A stretch of 64,000 nt of DNA from Cornus controversa (Eukaryota > Streptophyta > Magnoliopsida > Cornales > Cornaceae): contig CM048850.1 of NCBI GenBank assembly GCA_026545225.1, forward strand, positions 26,713,797 to 26,777,796, in the 5' to 3' direction. The position numbers were made by a program, and so were the translations under genes. This document shows, piece after piece, positions 46,567-57,725 of the stretch (positions are counted from its first letter, which is position 1; every line of letters starts with the position of its first letter). Below the pieces are notes generated by a model, which worked only from the letters and a program-made list of their open reading frames with translations, was not told the DNA's origin and made no database searches.

Positions 46567-47534
46567 TGACAAACATGCAAGGATCATCTCATATGGAAGG
46601 CCAATCAAACAATAGGCCACCTTGGTTTGATGGCACCGACTATAATTATTAGAAACCTAGAATGAATTTCTTCCTCCAATCCATTGATTATCAAGTTTGG
46701 GAAGTTGTCCATAAAAGGACCTTTAATTCCCACGAAAAATGTCAAAAATAGAAAAGTTCCCAAGGATGAAGAAGAATGGACCGATGATGATAGAAAGCTC
46801 ATTCAAATCAATGCTAAAATAATCACTAATTTGTATTGTGCTTTAAGAAAATCCGAGTTCAATAGAATTTTGGCTTGTAAATTGGCCAAAGAAATTTGGG
46901 ACAAATTAGAAGTGACCTATGGAGACACTAAGCAAGTTAGGGCTGCCAAAATTAGTATGCAATTCATGAATATGAGTTCTTTATCAAACTTCTAAGTGAG
47001 TCTATTAATGAGATGTTTACTCAATTTACAAATGTTGTTAATAGTTTGTCTCATCTTGGTAAGACTTATTCTAACTTCGACAATGTTATAAAGGTACTTT
47101 GGTGTCTTCTTACAATTTGGGATGCAAAGATAACGACTATTCAAGAAGTTAAGGATCTTGACACTTTGAATTTTGAAGATCATACAGGATTGCTTATGAC
47201 TCATGAGATCCAAGTTAGTAGTCATCAAGGAAAATTTGATCCAAAGAAGGCCTTAGCCTTGAAATCATCTCTCTAAGAATCAAAAGAGACTGATAAATAT
47301 AACACTAGTGATGACGAGGATCATTTGACATTCATTTCTTATAAATTCAAAAATTTCTTGAACAAGGAACCGTTTCCTAAGAAATGTTCTTTCAAGAAAG
47401 ATGAGCCAAAAAGAGATTCAAGCAAGAAAGAACCTCCTACTTGCTACCATTGTGGCAAATTGGGGCACGGCCTAAATGATTGCCATCAACTAAGAAGAGA
47501 TAAAAGTGAGAAAGTGGCAATAGAGGCCTCATGA
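46567..47534 (+). pseudogene. SIRE-like gag region
   Basis: ATG at 46567 reads MTNMQGSSHMEGQSNNRPPW and then hits stops. Later pieces in other frames include RILACKLAKEIWDKLEVTYG (46684-46995) and FTQFTNVVNSLSHLGKTYSN (47013-47276). A CCHC knuckle CYHCGKLGHGLNDC lies at about 47440-47485. Several frameshifts and stops. Confidence 0.88.
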
Positions 47535-47596
47535 GATGATTTTGACTCAAGTGATTCGAAGTGTGACACAAGTAATAAGTTGCCAACCTTTGACTC

Positions 47597-47968
47597 ATGG
47601 CAATTGAAGAAGAGGTAAATTATAACCTTGAAACTTCTTCATTATTTTCATATGAGGAATTGCAATGTGCTTTTGAATATTTGTATAAAGAGCTAAAAAA
47701 AATGATTTTAAAGAATTCACCTCTTAAAGAGAAAAACTTATCTCTTTCACTTGAAATTTCAAATGTTCAAAATGAAAATACTTTTTTGAAAAAAGAAAAG
47801 GAATGCTTGCTTTCTTCTCTTTCAAAAGTTCAAAGTGAAAATGTCTTATTAAAAACTAAAAGAGAAAATTTGCCTTCAAAAGAAAATTCCTCAATTGATT
47901 TTAAATTCGAAAATGAAAATTTGAGAAAAATTATTGAGTATCAAGTGGATATTCTTGCAAATTTATAA
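47597..47968 (+). pseudogene. SIRE-like coiled-coil segment between gag and protease
   Basis: A 123-codon frame rich in Leu, Lys, Glu and Ser with heptad-like spacing (LKEKNLSLSLEISNVQNEN, then LSKVQSENVLLK). Such a coiled coil after the zinc knuckle is usual in SIRE/Maximus gag. Two internal near-repeats (SNVQNEN / SKVQSEN) are visible. Confidence 0.75.
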
Positions 47969-48309
47969 AAGGAAGAAATAATTTAAATATTCTTCTTGGT
48001 AGACAAAGAAATGTTTATGACAAAGAAGGGATTGACTACAATCCTTGTGACAAAAAAAAATATTTGATTAAAAAGTGCTCTTATAAGAATGACAATTTTA
48101 AACCATTAAATCATTTCTTTGTCAAGAGCTCTTAATTTAGATTCACTAGCTTTATATGCATTCTTTGTAGAAACATGATCCTTTTTTGTCCATTTAGAAG
48201 AAGAAAGTTGACAAAAATGATTTGGGTTTCAAAAGGAATATTTTCTATGATTGCTAACCCAATTGGACCCAAAATGATTTGGGTATCAAAAGAAGTCACC
48301 TAAGTTTGC

Positions 48310-49440
48310 TTGAAAATCTCTTTGGCCTCCAGTGACAAGTGGTTTCTTGAAAGTGGATGTTCAAGGCATATGGCGGGAAATTGTTCTAAATTCATTTCCC
48401 TCATGCTTTATGATGGAGGCAACGTCACCTTCGGAGATAGGTCTAAAGGTAAAATTATGGGCATTTGCACTATAGGTATATCTTTCTCTTCCTTTATTGA
48501 TGATGTCTTTCTTGTATAAAAATTAAAGCATAACTTGTTTAACATTATTCAATTATTTGATAAAGAGTTTGATGTTATCTTTAAATTGGGTCATTGCATA
48601 GTTGAAAAGGACGATATGTAAATTTTTGTTGCTCATAGAAATGATAACTTGTACATTATTATTCTTTGTGAATTGCTTGATTAAAATGTTATATGCTTCA
48701 TTTCCTTTAGTGATAGTAGTTGGTTGTGGCATTGAAGATTAGGTCACGGTAGCATGGACTTATCTCAAGATTGTCTAAGAAAGACTTAGTCAAATGCCTC
48801 CCAAAGGCTAAGTTCATAAAAGACAAGACTTGCAGTATTTGCCAATTAGGGAAGCAAGTCAAATCCTCTTTTAAGAAGAAAAAGGACATTACATCTTCTA
48901 GACCTTTAGAATTTTTTTACATGGACTTATTTGGTCCGGAGAGAGTAGCTAGTCTAGATGAAAAATTTTATACATTTGTTATTATTGATGATTACACTAG
49001 ATTTTGTTGGGTTTTTTTTCACTCACAAGAATAAGGCTCATGCAACTTTTTTCAAATTTTGCAAAAAAGTTTAAAGTGAAAATGACTAAAAAATTAAGAC
49101 CATTAGGAGTGATAGAGGTTGAGAATTTGAAAACCAAGATTTAGAGAAATTTTGTGATGAAAATGGCTATGATCACAATTTTTCGAAACCTAGAACTCCT
49201 TAACAAAATGGTATTGTTAAAAGAAATAATAAATCCCTTGAAGAAATGGCTAGAACTATACTCAATGAGCACAACTTGGTTAGATATTTTTGGGCAGAAG
49301 CCATTAGGACTTCTTGCTCTGTCATAAATAGAGTTATTATTCGATAAAAAATTGATAAGACACCCTATGAGATATGGAATAGTAAGAAACTCAATATTGG
49401 GCACTTTAAAGTTTTTTTAGTGTAAATGCTTTGTACTAAA
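48310..49440 (+). pseudogene. SIRE-like protease and integrase region
   Basis: The protease-site region reads KWFLESGCSRHMAGN; the catalytic Asp of the usual DSG is Glu here. Downstream are CSICQLGKQVKSSF, FFYMDLFGPERVASLDEKFY and FVIIDDYTRFCWVFF (integrase core, 48771-49034), then a piece with NGIVKRNNKSLEEMARTIL and YFWAEAIRTSC around 49205-49320 and YEIWNSKKLNIGHFKVF to about 49420. Stops and frameshifts separate the pieces. Confidence 0.88.
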
Positions 49441-49924
49441 TGACAAGTATAGCTTAGAAAAATTTGATGCTAAATTCGATGAAGGTGTTCTCCTAGGATA
49501 TTTAACTAGAAGTAAAACATTTAGAGTCTTCAACAAAAGGACATTAGTGGTTGAGGTATCTATACATGTAGTATTTGATGAATCTCTTTCACTTGATCCT
49601 AGAAATGATATGGATGATAAGGTGATTGAATTTGAGAAAAATGTTGATGGATTAAAAATAAGAGACAAACCAAATGAACCTACACCAAGTTTTTCTCAAA
49701 ACAAAACAACTAATAATGAGATCACCCAAAGTGATCCGAATGATGCCTTCCCTAGAAGTTGAAGAATTGTCCACAATCATCATCTTGATCAAGTTAAGGG
49801 TGATCCATCATGGGTGTTGGTACAAGATCCCAACTCAGAGATGCTTGCAATCATTTAGTCTTTGTGTCTCAAATAGAGCCAAAAAAACTTTCATGAAGCT
49901 GAAAATTATAAGTCTTGGATCTTA

Positions 49925-51411
49925 GTTATGCAAAAAGAACTTAGTCAATTGGAAAGAAATTAAATTTAAAATTTAGTTCCTAGACTCAAGGACCAAATTG
50001 TCATAGGAACTAAGTGGGTTTATAGGAATAAGAAAGATGAATAGGGCATTATTGTGAGAAACAAAGGTAAACTTGTTGTCCAAGATTTCAACCAAGAAGA
50101 AAGAATTGATTATAAATTTTTTTTTTCACTGGTAGCTAGATTAGAAGCAACTAGAATGCTCTTACTTATGCATCCAATAAGAACTTCAAGTTGTACCAAA
50201 TGGATGTGAAACTGCATTCTTAAATCGCTTCATAGAAGAAGAAATCTATGTAGAACAACTCTCGGGCTTTGAAAGCCATGACCTTCCAAACCATGTTTTT
50301 AAATTATCAAAAACTTTGTATAGTTTGAAACAAGCTCATAGAGCTTGGTATGAGAGACTTAGTGGTTTTCTTTTAGAAAATGGTTTTGCTAAAAGAAAAA
50401 TTGACAATACACTTTTTACAAAAACAATTGATAAGAATTTATTGATCATTCAAATTTATGTTGATGATATCATTTTTGGATCAACAAATGAGAAGTTATG
50501 CAAAAAGTTTGCTTCTAAAATGCAAAATGAGTTTGAAATGAGCTTAATGGGTCAACTTCTTCTTAGGTTTACAAATCAATCAATCATTAGATGGTATATT
50601 CATTTGCCAATCCAAAGATGTTAAGGATTTGGTAAAGAAATTTGATTTGGAGGACATCAAACATGTTAAAACTCCTATAATTAACGCCTCTAAACTTAAT
50701 AAGGATGGAAAAAAGAAATATATTGATATCAAGAAATATAGATGAATGATTGGAAGTCTATTATACTTAACAACAAATAGATCGGACATCATGTTTAGTA
50801 TTTGCCTACGTGAAAGATTTCAATCATGTCCCAAAGAATCCCATCTAAGTGTTGTTAAACGAATTTTTAAATATTAGAATGTCACAATTGATTTGGAACT
50901 TTGGTTACCTAGGCATACATGCTTTAAGCTCATGAGTTATTCATATGCATACTTTGCCGGATGCAAAGTGGATAGAAAAATCACTAGTGGTACTTATCAT
51001 TTTTTAAGACACTCCCTTATATCATGGTCAAGCAAGAAATAAAATTCTATAGCTTTGTTAATGGCAGAAGCTGAATATGTAACCACCAATAGATGTTGTA
51101 GACAAACACTTTATATTAAATAATAACTTGAGAATTTTGGACTTGTATTTGATCATATACCTATTAGGTGTGATAATATAAGTGCTATATGCATTTTTAA
51201 AAATTCAATTCAACACTCAAGGACAAAACACATTGAGATTAGGCACCACTTCTTAAGGAATCATGTGTCAAAAGGAGATATTGAGCTAATTTTTGTCAAT
51301 AAAGAAAAATAAATAGCTGATATTCTCACAAAGCCTCTCCAAGACAATAGGTTTTGCACAATTAGGAGAGAAATTGGTATGGTTAGTGAAGTTGAAGTCA
51401 TTTTCAATTAA
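49925..51411 (+). pseudogene. SIRE-like reverse transcriptase and RNase H region
   Basis: 50316-50624 contains YSLKQAHRAWYERL and the catalytic IYVDDIIFGSTNEKLCKKF. Fragments upstream and downstream, in changing frames, include the SIRE-style EIYVEQLSGFE-like stretch near 50240. RNase H pieces run to about 51394, ending near QDNRFCTIRREIGM. Heavily mutated. Confidence 0.88.
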
Positions 51412-51749
51412 CTGACATGCCTTCAATGACTTTGAAACTTCCAGACACCTAAAAAATGAGTTTTAGATGCTTGACACTGGCAGTGAGAAATTTGCATTTC
51501 TAGAAGTGTTTTTCTAGAGATGTCTGAAAATATTTCAAAACGTGTGAAAAAATGAGATTATTTTATTTTAGTTCATTTAAGTTCATTTCACACACTCTCA
51601 AACCCTAACCTCGCGAATCCAGACTTCTCCATTTCTGTCTCTTTGCGATCACTTTCTCACCATTCTCTCTCCATCTTTTATCCTCTTCACTTCATTTCCT
51701 TTTAATTTCTCCACTTCCATTACCAAAACCCTAGATTTCTACTCTATCC

Positions 51750-51854
51750 ATGACTCCTAAGAAGAAAGCCATTGAAACCCTAGAAAAGGAGAGAAGGACT
51801 AAGCAAAAGAATGATGCTCAATCCTCTCGAGTTATGGCTGCACCCACATTCTAG
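51750..51854 (+). pseudogene. Env-like ORF start of the SIRE-like element
   Basis: An ATG at 51750 opens a lysine-rich frame (MTPKKKAIETLEKERRTKQ) that meets a TAG at 51852. The same frame then continues to the junction with the inserted LTR near 51955. Its place after RNase H is where SIRE-type elements encode an env-like product. Only the first part remains; no membrane segment is seen. Confidence 0.5.
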
Positions 51855-51954
51855 CTCTTTAAAGAGCCTTCATTCAAATGAATTTATGAGAAATAATTCA
51901 TTGATCTAGAGATTGTGAATGGTAAGATTATATATCACCAAATTTGCATTGATC

Positions 51955-52947
51955 TCAAGGTTGGACCTGTCCAAGTGAAGGCTGGACCAGTCCAAGAGGT
52001 CTTAGAAACTCCCGTTGAGTATGTTACAGGAGTTGGACCGGTCCAAGTGAAGCCCAAACTAGCCTAACTTTTTTGGTCTGCGGATTTTGACTAGTTTTGA
52101 CCTGGAATGGACCCAAAACTTTCTAAAATCGTGAAATTTTTTTTTCTATTGGATTTCAACTTGTTGTCTAAGGAAAATTAGAGTTTTTAATTTTTATAAA
52201 AACCTCATATGATTTCTCTCTTATTGTGCTTTCAATTACACTTTCAATATACAAGAAATACAAATTCTAGAGAGAGAAATCATTGAGATATTTTTTTAGC
52301 AAATGATTTTTTTCTCAAATTCTTTGTTTATATTTTTGAGAGCGCACACATATTTCACAAAGTGATTTAGGGTGTTATCTATTTGCTTGATCAACTGTTC
52401 GAATACTGCATTGAAGATTTCTTCGTGATCAAGTTACTGAATTGGTTTCTTCTACAACTGTTTCGTTGGTGAGGAAGGAGAAGAAGATCGAGTTACGAAG
52501 GGGACAAAATATTTGCTAAGTGTTTGTGTTTTTTCAGTTACCTTTCTGAAAAGATTTTAATGTTAGTCGAAAATCTACAACAGTTGGACGAGATAGTCGC
52601 AATTGTAAGCCTGAGGTGTTCTGCATCAGAGTTCTTGTCAGAGTGGAGTGGGTCTGAGTCTATCACAGAGTATGTTGTACTTTGATTCGACGATAGTGAA
52701 TTTTCTTCTCTGGGGCTACAAAGCCTCACTCGTGATTTTTTTTCGATCTGAGTTTTTTACGTATATCTAGTGCATTCTTTACTTTACTGTACTTTATTTA
52801 TTTACTTACTTTGTGTGATTGCTTTAATTATTAATTGGACTTAAAATTGAATAATTTGAATAATTAAGCAAAAACAAGTGAACCAAATCACCCCCTCTAG
52901 AATTTAAATCTAACTTTTGCTGCTACTTTGGCACCATACAATTCACA
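51955..52947. mobile_element. Solo-LTR-like sequence, 5'-truncated (family shared with 62004-63358)
   Basis: From GGTTGGACCTGTCCAAG to about 52947 this matches 62375-63358 closely in order and wording (GGACCCAAAACTTT, CTCATATGATTTCTCTCT, GAGGAAGGAGAAG, CACGTATATCTGG/TAG, CACCCCCTCTAG). The first 370 bp of the other copy are missing here. A minus-strand frame of about 63 residues is shared by both but is LTR sequence, not a gene. No internal element region or second LTR adjoins it. Confidence 0.85.
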
Positions 52948-54303
52948 CAAGCAACTGCATATTTGATTAATGACTTAATTTTGATGTAGAACTGATTGTA
53001 GAAGTGTATGTCAAAAGTTTAAACGGTTATGTTGACGAGCTTGTTTTGACCCGCTGAGACTCAACCTGTTTAAAAACGGCCCAACGAATAATATTCATTG
53101 GCTATGCTTGTGAATACATTACTTTTTGGGCCAAATTCTATCGTTTAGGGCTCCAAAATCACGTTTCTAAGTTCTATAAGATAATTGTTCAATATTTCAA
53201 AATTTTTGTTAAAGGTTTGAGCCGAAATAATATTCTCCTGATTTTTTGTATTTAGTAGTCTTTAGTGATTAGGTTCGACCTTCTATTTTTTAATAAATAG
53301 TGCCATTATTTATAGCTTGCTATTAGATTTCCTTGTGCAGTTAGATTTTATCCATTATATATACATTTATGGCAGATCCAAAACAAAATATACATTGATT
53401 AATAATATTTAAGAGTCCTTTTGCTTATGCTTTGTAGATTCAAAGTTGATTTATTGTATATACTTGAAATGTTCTAGGCTTGGATGGTATGCCCTCATTT
53501 CTTTTGAAGGCATCCCCTCCTTGTTTTGCTCTAAAATTATGGCCTATGTTCTGTAACTACTCATCCATTATTAAGTTGTTGAATAAAATTCTTGCTTGTT
53601 TAGTGACAAATTAAAAAAAAATTGTTTCTTTATCTTTTTGGAAATGTATGTCATATTTTACATTACAACCCCTTCCAATCTTTTCTTTTCCTCCTAAAAG
53701 CTCACCCCATGTTAGATACAAGGGGAAACCACAATAGTGACAAACACTTGTATATTACTACCGACAACAATGATGATGACAACGACTTCTGACCTATCAA
53801 ATGAGGCCATAATTTTATAAATAAGTGAGCCCCCATTAAATATTAAGCCTCTATAAATTTTACACTTCGGCCCCCTTAAATCCCCCAAACCAAACCTTCT
53901 GGGTCCGCCCTTGACTCTCTGAATCTTCATTCTTTTATTTTTATTTTTTTGGTCATTAATCATTCAATTTCCTTGGATTAAAATCAGTTTTAAATTGATT
54001 AATATAACGCAGCCTAATACACCTTGCATGAAACCTGCTATCCGCAATCTTTCATTGACTTGAAATTCTCAGATAATGATATATGGCAAGTAATCAAATC
54101 CTTGAGAAAGTATAAACAAGAATCAGAAGGTTTTTACATACATATAACTAACTATTTACATTCGATCGCTAATACCCTTTTGAGGAATTGTTTGGTATGA
54201 AGACTAGCAAGAACTTTATGCTCTGTTGGGTTGGCTAGAAAACAGAGAACAAGAAGGAAATGAAGTCCTTTTCCTAGCATCCAAACGGGGCATCAACAGA
54301 GAT
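52948..54303. other. Intergenic stretch left of the DUF1442 gene
   Basis: AT-rich with no gene recognised. It includes the 3' flank of the minus-strand gene (about 54100-54303). A GGGTCCGCCC motif near 53906 is of a type seen in plant repeats, but no element could be bounded. Confidence 0.55.
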
Positions 54304-55092
54304 TCAAGCTTTAGTAACTCTTCCTTGTGGAGATCTGACCCTGAAAACATGCTCTTCACCTGTGAATTTATCTACTTTAACAACCCAATGACCTCTCTTT
54401 CCGAAACCACCACAATTGCCACTCTTGCCCTTTGCAGCTACTCTGCTGAGTAGCAACCCTTCTCCTATTGGCAGCAACTGTGTATTCGATCCACTCCACT
54501 GCCATGAGTCCTTGCAAAATGCATTATAGCCTAGAACAATGGTACCATTTTGTGATCCACTAGCTTGTACCTCTCTAAGAATTTCTTCATGATTCCCATG
54601 GTTGCAATCAATTGCCACAAAATCTGCTTGCCTATAGTCATGGAAAAGTAGGTCTTGATCTTCACCTATGACAAACTCCACATGACTTGCATTTTGGCCT
54701 AGAGTTTTCTTCGACAATTGAAGCTCTTCTAGCCCTCGAAGAATGCAAACAACGCGGCCACCAGTTTGATGAGCTGCAGCCACAAGGGCTAGTGTGGTGG
54801 AGTCTGCAGCGCCCGCGCAGGCAACAACCATGAGTTGCGCGTTGTTGCCGGCTGCGAGTGCTGAAATGAACTCCGCTGCATCGGGCTCTTTAGCACTTCT
54901 GACACCCTGAATCAAGATCAAATGAGGCTAAGTAAATCATAAGTTTGAAAGAAAGCATAAAATGAGATTGATGAATCAAAGAAGTAATGTTCATAGGTCC
55001 TAAAAGATAATAAAAGTGTTCTCATATGTACTTACCATTTTCATGGTATTGAGGTAGGCTTTAGTGGCATTTTCAGCAGACCAGCAAGCCAT
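54304..55092 (-). CDS. DUF1442 family protein (methyltransferase-like fold)
   Basis: Two exons on the minus strand: 55036-55092 (19 codons from ATG) and 54304-54906 (200 codons plus TGA). The 129-bp GT-AG intron is in phase 0 (donor GTAAG at 55035, acceptor CAG at 54907). The 219-aa product starts MACWSAENATKAYLNTMKM and continues EPDAAEFISALAAGNNAQLM, VVACAGAADSTTLALVAAA, RVVCILRGLEEL, ADFVAIDCNHGNHEEILRE and LPIGEGLLLSRV. This is the full signature and normal length of the plant DUF1442 family. The family has a Rossmann-like domain often annotated as S-adenosylmethionine-dependent methyltransferase-like, but no activity is established to my knowledge. There is no signal peptide or membrane helix, so it is probably soluble. 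The basic tail KGKSGNCGGFGKRGHWVVKV resembles family members. The start is fixed by the conserved MACWSAENA. Confidence 0.93.
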
Positions 55093-55356
55093 CTTTCTCT
55101 CTGTTGTTTTTGGTTCTCTCTTTATGTTCTGCTTCAACTTCAGAGAGAAGCAGAGAACCTTCAACCTTATTTATATTAAGACCACATGCCTTAGCCTTGT
55201 GTATTGTATTTATATAACAACAATTGGGTAGGTTGGACATTAATTGAAGGGACTTTGTCTTCAACCCAAATATATTAAGCCCACATGCCTGAGCCTTGTG
55301 TATTGCATTTATATAGAACAACAAATGGGCAGGTTGGACATTGAAGGGACTTTGAC
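55093..55356 (-). promoter_or_regulatory. Duplicated promoter/5' leader of the DUF1442 gene
   Basis: Two tandem units of about 99 bp (about 55162-55260 and 55261-55356) share CCACATGCCT, AGCCTTGTGTATTG, ATTTATATA, GGTTGGACATT and GAAGGGACTTTG. On the gene strand each unit carries a TATATAAAT-like box (about 55207-55216 and 55306-55315) and an upstream-facing TAATATA block (55167-55180; 55271-55279). The box nearest the ATG would give a short leader of a few tens of bases. Confidence 0.75.
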
Positions 55357-56124
55357 AACCCAACTGCCACTGCTGAAGTAGCTGATTCATTCATATGGAA
55401 TTAAGGCAGAGATGATAATGATGAATGTTAGGTAACTTTTTCTTATTCAAAATTTGTTAGTTTGAAGAGTAGAGATACAAATACCGATTTCCGGTTTACC
55501 GAATGTGATAGGAATTGTGTTATTTTGAAAACCCAAATGTTTTGGCTTAGTCTGTGCGAATAATAATTTTTCATTAATCTTATGTCCCAAATTCCAACGT
55601 ATTTAACAAATATTTGGTTCTAATTTTCGCTCAAGCCGAGGAACAATATATCACAACACTTGAAAAAAAATAGTATTTATTTGAATTGGATAAAATTTTA
55701 GAAAAATTTAAAGAAACAATCAAATTTTCAAAGTCCCGGTGCTGAAAAAATAATTAAAGTCCTTGCCTTCTGTAGACATATAAATTTTGTGATGGTCTAC
55801 TCACCGTCCGATTGGTCAAGAAAGCAAACATTCTTGGTCAATTAAATTCCATGATTGCGGGTCCCATCGACAGACACATGTCAAAATCCTGAAGGTTCAG
55901 ACCTTCAAACAAATGTGTGACAATTCAAATTTAAGTTTGAATTTATTTCCATATAAAATGAGACAAAATTTCTTTATTTATGGAAGTTGACACAACTAAT
56001 AGGGAGTTACCAAATTAAACTCCCACCATTTGGCCTATAAATACAAGGTCACTCTACACATTAGACACACACAAAGAGTTCAAGAGAAGACAAAAGCTCT
56101 GCAAACCTTTGCCTCAACCAACAC
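55357..56124. other. Intergenic stretch leading into an LTR-like block
   Basis: AT-rich to about 55830. From about 55850 the DNA has LTR-like character: a TATA-like CCTATAAATACAAGG (about 56034-56048), then ACACATTAGACACAC. No coding frame. Confidence 0.5.
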
Positions 56125-56745
56125 TTGAAGTTTTGAAGACGAAAAACATCAAGCACGCTACACAAGTGCCGTTCTACTTCAAAGACCTTCAACCCTCGAA
56201 GTTATGAAGACGAAGAACATCAAGTACGTCACACAAGTGTCATTCTTCTTCGAAGACCTTCAATCCACCGTTCGAGATCAAACTCTATCGGTCCTCGATC
56301 GAAAATCCAGTCAAGCCTTCCTCAGTCTTGAAGTTTTGAAGAAAGCTCGTCACAATCGGTTTAAGAACATGCTTTCAAAGCCCTTGTACCGAACATCAAG
56401 GAGATTGAATCAGAGGAAGATTCTTTGTTGTAAAAGAATCAACCATAGAGAATCGTACCCATTTTCTGAAATTAATAAAATCGATTGTTTGTTACTCATT
56501 TTCGTTCCTAGATCTTCGGACGCGAAATTTGTACTCAATCTGAAGTTTTGAAGAAAGCTCGTCACAATTGGTTAAAGAATAAGCTTTCAAAGCCCTTGTA
56601 CCTAACATCAAGGAGAGTGAATCAGAGAAAAATTCTTTGTTGTAAAAGAATCGACCACAGAGAATCGTACCCATTTTCTGAAATTAATAAAATCGATTGT
56701 TTGTTACTCATTTTCGTTTCTAGATCTTCGGACACAAAATTTGTG
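56125..56745. repeat. Nested tandem repeats (71-bp and 212-bp units)
   Basis: A 71-bp unit (TTGAAGTTTTGAAGACG... to ...GACCTTCAACCC) is present at 56125 and again, diverged, at 56196. A 212-bp unit beginning TGAAGTTTTGAAGAAAGCTC at 56329 is repeated at 56541 with high identity. Each 212-bp unit holds AATTAATAAAATCGATTG with a polyadenylation-like AATAAA. Frames across it (MKTKN..., MKKARHNW...) arise from the duplication and I do not call them genes. Possibly an LTR with duplicated R region. Confidence 0.8.
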
Positions 56746-57539
56746 TGTACACCTTCACATGGAGACATGGTTTGCCGAACCTGCCGATACCCAATCAGGC
56801 CGGTATATCCACCGGCCGATTTTGTAGTTGTAACGAACACCCACTTTTGTTTTTGTATTTTTAAAAAGATTTGTTTAAAAAAATGGCATTTTTTTTAAAC
56901 AATGCCAAAAAAATAATAATTTAAAAATGAAGATATATATATATTTTTATTTTTGCTTGGCCACGAAATGATAATAAAACAAGAATATTGTATATATAAT
57001 TAAATTCATATTTTGAAAAAAGTATATAAAAAGAATAAAATTGCTATTGTTGGAAATATTAAGAGATTAGGTAGAAGGGTAAAATGGAAATTTAAAAAGT
57101 GTTTTTAGCCCAAAAGGGTTGATTTGCACATTTTTTAAACTACATGGGAGCAAAGTGAATATGAAGGGGTTTTTTGCACATTTTTCAAACTAGAGAAGGG
57201 GTTTTATGCACTTTACCCTATGATATATATGTTATGCTTCATAATTTTTTTTTAACTATTGACTTGTATAATATTTTTTTCTCTTCTCACATGTTATATA
57301 CGGTATTAATGTCCATTATTGAATATTTAAATGTATTATTTTCCATTAATTTAGTAAAAAAATATAATTAGGATGACTTAAAAATTATAAATAGGTCATT
57401 ATTTGTGTTAAAAATTCAATAAAAAAATTAAAAATTCATTTTTATTAAATCATGTCATAAAAAATTAAGTATCGGTGCATTTTGGACCAAATGTACGACA
57501 TCAAAAAAAATTTATGACTACGGTAACCGATTCCATTAC
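56746..57539. other. AT-rich intergenic stretch
   Basis: Around 57070-57215 words such as GGGTAAAATGG, TTTTTGCACATTTTTCAAACT and GGGGTTTTATGCACTTTA recall one arm of the fold-back element at 44063-44715, but no inverted partner was found. No gene. Confidence 0.5.
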
Positions 57540-57725
57540 ATAAAGTCGATACGAATCCGAACCTGTTACACAGCAAGCACATCCATTATTGCAGTTGTGA
57601 CCACGACTACGAACAATGCATGGAGAGCTTGTTTTCGGATTCAAATCCGTGACCTCTAAATTACAATGATACAAGTTTATCGTTGCAGCAAAGCCCACCC
57701 ACTTGCAAGTTATACAACTACACCA
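57540..57725 (-). mobile_element. tRNA-derived SINE (second family)
   Basis: On the minus strand GGGCTTTGCTGCAACGATAA carries an A-box-like segment and AGGTCACGGATTTGAATCCG a B box (GGTTCGANTCC-like). The layout 'TTGCTGCAA-GGTAA...GAGGTCACGGxTTxGAxTC' is that of a widespread plant SINE/tRNA-like repeat. Edges are approximate and no clear target duplication was found. Confidence 0.65.

Larger units (their letters stand above)
44965..51954 (+). mobile_element. SIRE/Maximus-like Copia retrotransposon, decayed and 3'-truncated
   Basis: A 5' LTR (44965-46510) beginning TGTTGACCC is followed by a primer binding site TGGTATCAGAGC at 46513-46524. Gag with zinc knuckle, a coiled-coil-like segment, protease, integrase, reverse transcriptase and RNase H appear in Copia order through many stops and frameshifts. 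An extra frame after RNase H (from 51750) is where SIRE-type elements carry an env-like ORF. The 3' LTR is missing; the element is cut by an unrelated LTR at about 51955. It cannot be active. Confidence 0.9.

Noticed and set aside
52538..52729. 63-codon minus-strand frame, repeated at 62947-63138
   Set aside because: Both copies lie in the shared LTR; there is no domain and the frame is conserved only because the LTR is.
53712..53963. 83-codon minus-strand frame
   Set aside because: No recognisable domain and low-complexity hydrophobic tail; it appears to be a chance frame in repeat-like DNA.
56204..56898. Two similar frames of about 115 codons near the 212-bp repeats
   Set aside because: Their similarity follows from the tandem duplication; each contains polyadenylation-like signals, and no protein family was recognised.
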